5,103 nucleotides of DNA, from the NCBI GenBank assembly GCA_025055055.1, contig JANWYX010000137.1:1-5103 (forward strand), written 5' to 3'. The number at the start of each line of letters is the position of its first letter. Positions within the stretch are counted from its first letter, which is position 1. The notes below the pieces were generated by a model. That model was given only the letters and a program-made list of their open reading frames with translations, was not told where the DNA came from and ran no database searches. Origin of the DNA: Caldilinea sp. (GTDB taxonomy: Bacteria; Chloroflexota; Anaerolineae; Caldilineales; Caldilineaceae). Shown in pieces: positions 1 to 5,103 of the stretch. The position numbers were made by a program, and so were the translations under genes.

Positions 1-26
1 TTCCCGGCCGGAGTGATTCAATTCGT

Positions 27-1556
<1,530 letters not shown>

Positions 1557-1571
1557 CAAAGGGCAAATTGC

Positions 1572-1576
1572 GGGGA
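1572..1576 (+). promoter_or_regulatory. Ribosome-binding site of the penicillin-binding protein gene
   Basis: A GGGGA run lies 10 bases before the ATG at 1587, within the 30-base gap after the membrane protein gene. It supports the ATG at 1587 over the in-frame ATG at 1680 (residue 32), which would remove the basic cytoplasmic tail before the membrane anchor. A second ATG at 1580 is out of frame. Confidence 0.6.
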
Positions 1577-1586
1577 ACGATGCACT

Positions 1587-4397
<2,811 letters not shown>

Positions 4398-4476
4398 GGC
4401 GTCCACACCATCATCGCTTTTGATAGACGTTGGACACTTGGCGCGTTTACAGGAATCGATGGAATGTAACAAATTA
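4398..4476. other. Convergent intergenic gap without a recognisable terminator
   Basis: These 79 bases separate the stop of the penicillin-binding protein gene from the stop of the RHS fragment on the other strand. They are clearly more AT-rich than the flanks, especially at 4461-4485. The best inverted match is a 5-base GTCCA/TGGAC pair with a loop of over 20 bases and no T-tract, too weak to call a terminator. Termination may be Rho-dependent or lie elsewhere. Confidence 0.5.
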
Positions 4477-4935
4477 TCATACAAAGCGGGTTGCGCCGAA
4501 GGCTCGATAGCGCAGCTCGCCCGTCTTGGTCGTCCGGCGCACGACGTAGGCCGTCCTGCCCAGGTGGTCCGTCAGCAGCCAGTGGAGCGTCCCACCGTCG
4601 CGCAGGGCGATGCGCTGCCCGCCGGCGCTGTAGTATTTCTTGACCACGTTGCCGGAGACCTCGTAGTAGTCGCCCACGGAGTAGGTGGTGACGCCGTTGA
4701 CCGTGGCCTTGACGCGGCGGCCGTCGCCGTCGTAGACGAAGCCGGCGCTGGCCGCCCCGCTCACGCCCACCGGCCGGTTCTCGGCGTCGTAGGTGAAGCT
4801 CAGCGTCTGCCCGCCCGACGTGCGGCTCACCAGGTTGCCGTTGGCGTCGTAGGCGGAGCTGCGCCTCCTGCTCACCGCGTGCTTGTGCGCAGCGTCGCCG
4901 TAGACATGACCACCACGTGCGCACGCCGTCGACAT
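4477..4935 (-). CDS. RHS/YD-repeat protein core fragment, probably a degenerate remnant
   Basis: The open frame gives up to 152 residues. RHS homology begins near residue 9 (GGHVYGDAAHKHAV) and runs through three YD units (YDANGNLVSRT at 29, YDAENRPVGVSG at 49, YDGDGRRVKATV at 68), a YYSAGGQRIALR segment and LLTDHLGRTAYVV at about 120-132, ending at YRAFGATRFV. Full RHS proteins form a large beta-cage of many such repeats around a C-terminal toxin or effector and usually exceed 1000 residues. Here the upstream repeat array is missing, and a stop falls right after the position where families of this type normally continue towards TGQ and RYYDP motifs. The usual Ser of DHLGS is Arg. No signal peptide or toxin domain is present. 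The ATG at 4935 is a guess: it lies inside a palindrome and has only a weak GAGA upstream. The RHS identity is secure; expression and function are doubtful, so a pseudogene label would also be fair. Confidence 0.75.
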   Translation of the reverse strand: MSTACARGGHVYGDAAHKHAVSRRRSSAYDANGNLVSRTSGGQTLSFTYDAENRPVGVSGAASAGFVYDGDGRRVKATVNGVTTYSVGDYYEVSGNVVKKYYSAGGQRIALRDGGTLHWLLTDHLGRTAYVVRRTTKTGELRYRAFGATRFV

Positions 4936-4942
4936 GTCGACG
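4927..4942. repeat. Perfect 16-base palindrome with two GTCGAC sites
   Basis: CGTCGACATGTCGACG is identical to its own reverse complement, and the match stops at the next base on each side. It contains two GTCGAC hexamers separated by two bases. It lies between the end of the unidentified minus-strand gene (stop at 4971) and the first recognisable RHS residues (about 4911), and it includes the ATG proposed for the RHS fragment. It could be an operator, a recombination junction mark or chance in GC-rich DNA. Confidence 0.5.
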
Positions 4943-4970
4943 TTCTCGGCGCAACGCTTGCACCCGGCGA

Positions 4971-5103
4971 CTACGTCCGGTCATCCTCCGCGCGGTGAAG
5001 GTCTCCGATGTGTTTGAGTTCTTCCTTCAGCCACGCAAATTGCTCCGGCGTGATGCCCGTCGCCTGCGTGATCAACGGCCACTCGGCGCCAACCGCCAGC
5101 AGG
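4971..5103 (-). CDS. 3' end of an unidentified gene (partial, runs off the right edge)
   Basis: Reading the minus strand from 5102 gives 43 uninterrupted codons ending in TAG at 4971-4973. The peptide starts LLAVGAEWPLITQATG, continues ITPEQFAWLKEELKHIGDL and ends HRAEDDRT. Codon third positions are mostly G or C, and the peptide reads like a natural C-terminus with an amphipathic, charged helix (PEQFAWLKEELKHIGDL) and a polar tail, so I take it as a real coding end and not chance. It is too short to assign to a family. It lies in the same orientation as the RHS fragment, 35 bases upstream of that fragment's proposed start and in a different reading frame, so the two are not one broken gene in simple continuity. 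The start and most of the protein lie outside the window. Confidence 0.55.
   Translation of the reverse strand, partial: LLAVGAEWPLITQATGITPEQFAWLKEELKHIGDLHRAEDDRT

Noticed and set aside
4402..4435. Possible hairpin terminator between the convergent genes
   Set aside because: The stem is only five base pairs with a loop of more than 20 bases and no following T-run on either strand.

Overview
The window is GC-rich and gene-dense. It looks like a chromosomal segment from a member of Chloroflexota, most likely of the Caldilinea/Anaerolineae type. This is an inference from three things: the high-GC codon use, the class A penicillin-binding protein with an Ig-like module and a Thr/Pro-rich (TPTPT, TPWPTD) C-terminal tail, and an isolated RHS/YD-repeat core fragment. 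Nothing in the window names the species.

Left part (about 1-4397, plus strand): two closely spaced genes, probably one transcription unit. The first (TTG start at 27, possibly open upstream) encodes a polytopic membrane protein of about 509 residues. It has about 11-12 hydrophobic segments and resembles GT-C-type or other uncharacterised integral membrane families. Thirty bases later, behind a clear GGGGA ribosome-binding site, comes a 936-residue bifunctional class A penicillin-binding protein. It has a membrane anchor, a GT51 peptidoglycan glycosyltransferase domain, a transpeptidase domain with SxxK, SxN and KTG motifs all present, a small beta-rich Ig-like/BiPBP_C-like domain and a low-complexity Thr/Pro tail. 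It polymerises and cross-links peptidoglycan outside the cytoplasmic membrane. If the upstream membrane protein is functionally linked, it probably handles a lipid-linked envelope precursor, but this is only suggested by adjacency.

Right part (about 4398-5103, minus strand): a 79-base convergent intergenic gap, then an RHS-repeat fragment of up to 152 residues (4477-4935). It holds only the last YD repeats and the DHLG core motif and lacks both the long N-terminal repeat array and the usual TGQ/YD-RYYDP/GRF end, so it is probably a remnant. Upstream of it on the same strand is the 3' end of another gene (stop at 4971-4973, running off the right edge), whose product I do not recognise. A perfect 16-base palindrome with two GTCGAC half-sites lies between these two, at the edge of the RHS homology.

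I see no RNA gene, CRISPR array, intact transposase, riboswitch or convincing terminator. The window is mostly ordinary cell-envelope coding. The parts most worth a second look are the RHS remnant with its palindrome-marked boundary and the unusual tail of the penicillin-binding protein.
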